This document shows positions 59,377 through 60,821 of a DNA stretch of 60,821 nt, piece by piece. The translations under genes were made by a program, and so were the position numbers. Below the pieces are notes generated by a model. That model did no database searches. It had not been told where the DNA came from and saw only the letters and a list, made by a program, of their open reading frames with translations. The DNA is from Bacteroidales bacterium (GTDB lineage: Bacteria > Bacteroidota > Bacteroidia > Bacteroidales > UBA932), in contig SUYM01000020.1 of the NCBI GenBank assembly GCA_015060455.1, positions 1 through 60,821 of the forward strand, written 5' to 3'. Within the stretch, counting starts at the first letter, position 1. Every line of letters starts with the position of its first letter.

Positions 59377-59963
59377 TGATAGAACTTGTATATCCATACG
59401 ATATTGCACCGATAGTGCCTCCGCCGACAGCAGAGACATCTCATCTTGTGCAGAAATGTACCGAGTGGTTTCCGGTCATGGAATCCAATGGCATTGTGAC
59501 AGGCCGCGCATCGCGGGAGTATTGTCATGGTGGTGCCAAACCGCTTCATCCGGTGGTGCATATCCATATAATCGACAGGATGTCAAGAATTTATTTGCAG
59601 AAACGTTCGATGCGCAAGGATATCCAGCCGGGCAAATGGGATACCGCTGTTGGTGGGCATGTCAGTTATGGCGAGGCTATCCTTGAATCTGTATATCGTG
59701 AGGCCTCCGAAGAATTGAAATTTACGGATTTCCATCCGATTCATATCATTACATACGAATTCGAGTCACCTGTTGAGCGGGAGATGGTGAATGTGTTTGC
59801 CGCAGTCGGATCATACGACCTCACGCCGGATCTTGATGAGGTGGATGAGGGACGCTGGTGGGAACTTTCCGATATAGATGCTGCAATGGGCAAGGGTGTA
59901 TTCACTCCCAATTTCGAAAGTGAATTTCAGATGATCCGCGACCGGCTTCTGGCCTTGCTGTAA
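59376..59963 (+). CDS. Nudix hydrolase
   Basis: A 195-residue hydrolase of nucleoside diphosphates linked to X, substrate unknown. The Nudix box runs GGHVSYGEAILESVYREASE and on into EL, near residue 90-113, with the metal-binding Glu residues. The N-terminal extension and HPVVHIHIIDRMSRIYLQKRS resemble isopentenyl-diphosphate-isomerase-like Nudix proteins. It is translationally coupled to the thioesterase (TGATG). Confidence 0.88.
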   Translation: MIELVYPYDIAPIVPPPTAETSHLVQKCTEWFPVMESNGIVTGRASREYCHGGAKPLHPVVHIHIIDRMSRIYLQKRSMRKDIQPGKWDTAVGGHVSYGEAILESVYREASEELKFTDFHPIHIITYEFESPVEREMVNVFAAVGSYDLTPDLDEVDEGRWWELSDIDAAMGKGVFTPNFESEFQMIRDRLLALL

Positions 59964-60002
59964 TTGTGGAAATATATATTTTATCCTTAGAAACGTAACC
60001 TT

Positions 60003-60033
60003 CGTGACAAAAAATAGGCGTATTTTTGTCACG
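60003..60033. repeat. Inverted repeat of the GTGACAAAA family
   Basis: CGTGACAAAAA (60003-60013) with TTTTTGTCACG (60023-60033), followed by GTCGT as in the copy at 23843-23882. Confidence 0.8.
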
Positions 60034-60057
60034 GTCGTTGTGAAATGTTTAAATAAG

Positions 60058-60095
60058 CGAAAGGCGATTCCCGAAAAGAGAATCGCCTTTCTATA
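60058..60095. terminator. Bidirectional terminator between the Nudix gene and pnp
   Basis: AAAGGCGATTC (60060-60070) pairs perfectly with GAATCGCCTTT (60080-60090). It lies between convergent genes. Confidence 0.85.
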
Positions 60096-60117
60096 ATTTA
60101 TCGCTGCCTTACAGCGT

Positions 60118-60821
60118 TTAGAACATCTCCGGCTCGTTCTTCTGCTCTGCTGCTGGAGCCTCTGCCTGACGGTCACGACGTGGACCCTTAGGACCTCTGT
60201 CATCGCGGCGAGGGCCTCTGCGGTCGTCACGACGCGGCCCCTTAGGACCTTTGTCGCCACGTGGCTTGCGCTCAGGCTCGACATAACCCTCCGGCTTCTC
60301 GATGAGAGCCTTGCGTGAAAGTCTCATCTTGCCGGTCTTGGCGTCGATCTCAAGGAGTTTCACATCCACCTCGTCACCGACATTGAGGACATCCTCTACC
60401 TTTTCGGTCTTGTTCCAGTCGATCTCCGAGATGTGGAGAAGACCTTCCTTACCAGGGAGAATCTCAACGAATGCACCGAACTCAAGGATTGAAACAACCT
60501 TTCCGTGATATACTGTGCCTACTTCAGGAACTGCAGTGATGCCGTCGATCCATGCAATAGCCTTGTCCATAGACTCCTTGTCGAGACCGAAGATGTCAAC
60601 TACGCCCTTCTGAGCGCCGTCGATCTGCTCCTCAGTTATAGTAATTGTAGTACCTGTCTCGCGCTGGATTTTCTGGATGGTCTCGCCGCCCTTTCCGATG
60701 ATGGCGCCGATGAACTCGCCGTCAACGATGAGCTGTACCATACGAGGAACGAACTCCTTGTACTCGGCACGTGGCTCGCTGATGGTCTTCATCATTTCGC
60801 CCATGATGTGGAGACGGCCCT
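60118..60821 (-). CDS. pnp: Polyribonucleotide nucleotidyltransferase, C-terminal part
   Basis: Phosphorolytic 3'-5' exoribonuclease; only the last 234 or so codons are in the window and the frame runs off the end (…RLHIMGEMMKTI). It contains the KH domain with GAIIGKGGETIQKIQ, the S1 domain (GTVYHGKVVSILEFGAFVEI, GLLHISEID) and an Arg/Asp/Gly-rich tail with several PRRDDRGP-type repeats, probably unstructured and RNA-binding. It ends before a bidirectional terminator. Confidence 0.95.
   Translation of the reverse strand, partial: GRLHIMGEMMKTISEPRAEYKEFVPRMVQLIVDGEFIGAIIGKGGETIQKIQRETGTTITITEEQIDGAQKGVVDIFGLDKESMDKAIAWIDGITAVPEVGTVYHGKVVSILEFGAFVEILPGKEGLLHISEIDWNKTEKVEDVLNVGDEVDVKLLEIDAKTGKMRLSRKALIEKPEGYVEPERKPRGDKGPKGPRRDDRRGPRRDDRGPKGPRRDRQAEAPAAEQKNEPEMF

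Overview
The window reads as chromosomal DNA of a Bacteroidales bacterium (Bacteroidota), probably an uncultured gut lineage. Several signs agree. Many genes are preceded by the Bacteroidota promoter pattern TTTG-N19/21-TAnnTTTG. There is a type V (fimbrillin) pilus locus, an N-succinylornithine carbamoyltransferase, proteins of the DUF4954, DUF3575 and DUF5119 families, and a tiny basic protein beginning MPNGKK next to HU. Genes are densely packed with many ATGA/TGATG overlaps, and the gaps are unusually rich in repeats. Genus cannot be fixed from the sequence alone.

Layout. 1-6395: tRNA-Asn (minus), then rlmN, a patatin/surface-antigen protein and recX in one run, and a DUF4954 beta-helix protein. 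6396-8270: accessory patch with a broken Rpn-type nuclease C-terminus, a 51-bp tandem array and an intact Rpn-family gene. 8555-21491: type V fimbrial operon behind a clear promoter, with an OmpA/DUF3575 protein, a DUF5119 anchor-like lipoprotein, five fimbrillin-like lipoproteins and a very large beta-helix surface protein split by a frameshift. 21511-23791: RNase G, a 30-residue basic protein and HU on the minus strand. 23800-25100: about 1.3 kb without credible genes, holding hairpins, a MITE-like element, a second 51-bp array and a composite repeat array. 25245-34761: lon-ung, coaD, a double-thioredoxin-like protein, umuDC with a palindromic operator, a repeat array and rmuC. 34896-39774: arginine genes argH, an M20 deacylase, argB and argF' (succinyl type) on the minus strand. 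39892-42558: a MATE transporter, truB and rpiB. 42627-49602: a complete histidine operon (hisG, hisD, hisC-hisB fusion, hisH, hisA, hisF, hisIE) behind a leader peptide with four consecutive His codons and a transcription attenuator. 49668-60821: an M49-like metallopeptidase, tpiA, a GDPD-family phosphodiesterase, pgi, uvrA, an HU/CCDC81-like membrane protein, acyl-ACP thioesterase, a Nudix hydrolase and the C-terminal part of pnp.

How it works together. The his and arg clusters supply two amino acid pathways; the his cluster appears controlled by ribosome-mediated attenuation. The fimbrial locus would make a surface fibre from lipoprotein precursors, with the beta-helix protein as a possible tip or accessory adhesin. 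umuDC, uvrA, ung, rmuC and recX form a scattered DNA-repair set.

The most unusual features are: (i) the histidine leader/attenuator; (ii) the HisC-HisB fusion lacking the HAD phosphatase domain; (iii) the frameshifted beta-helix adhesin; (iv) several dispersed repeat families, two of which sit in frame inside the M20 deacylase and UvrA; and (v) 51-bp palindromic arrays at two distant loci. All homology statements rest on recognising motifs by eye, not on searches.
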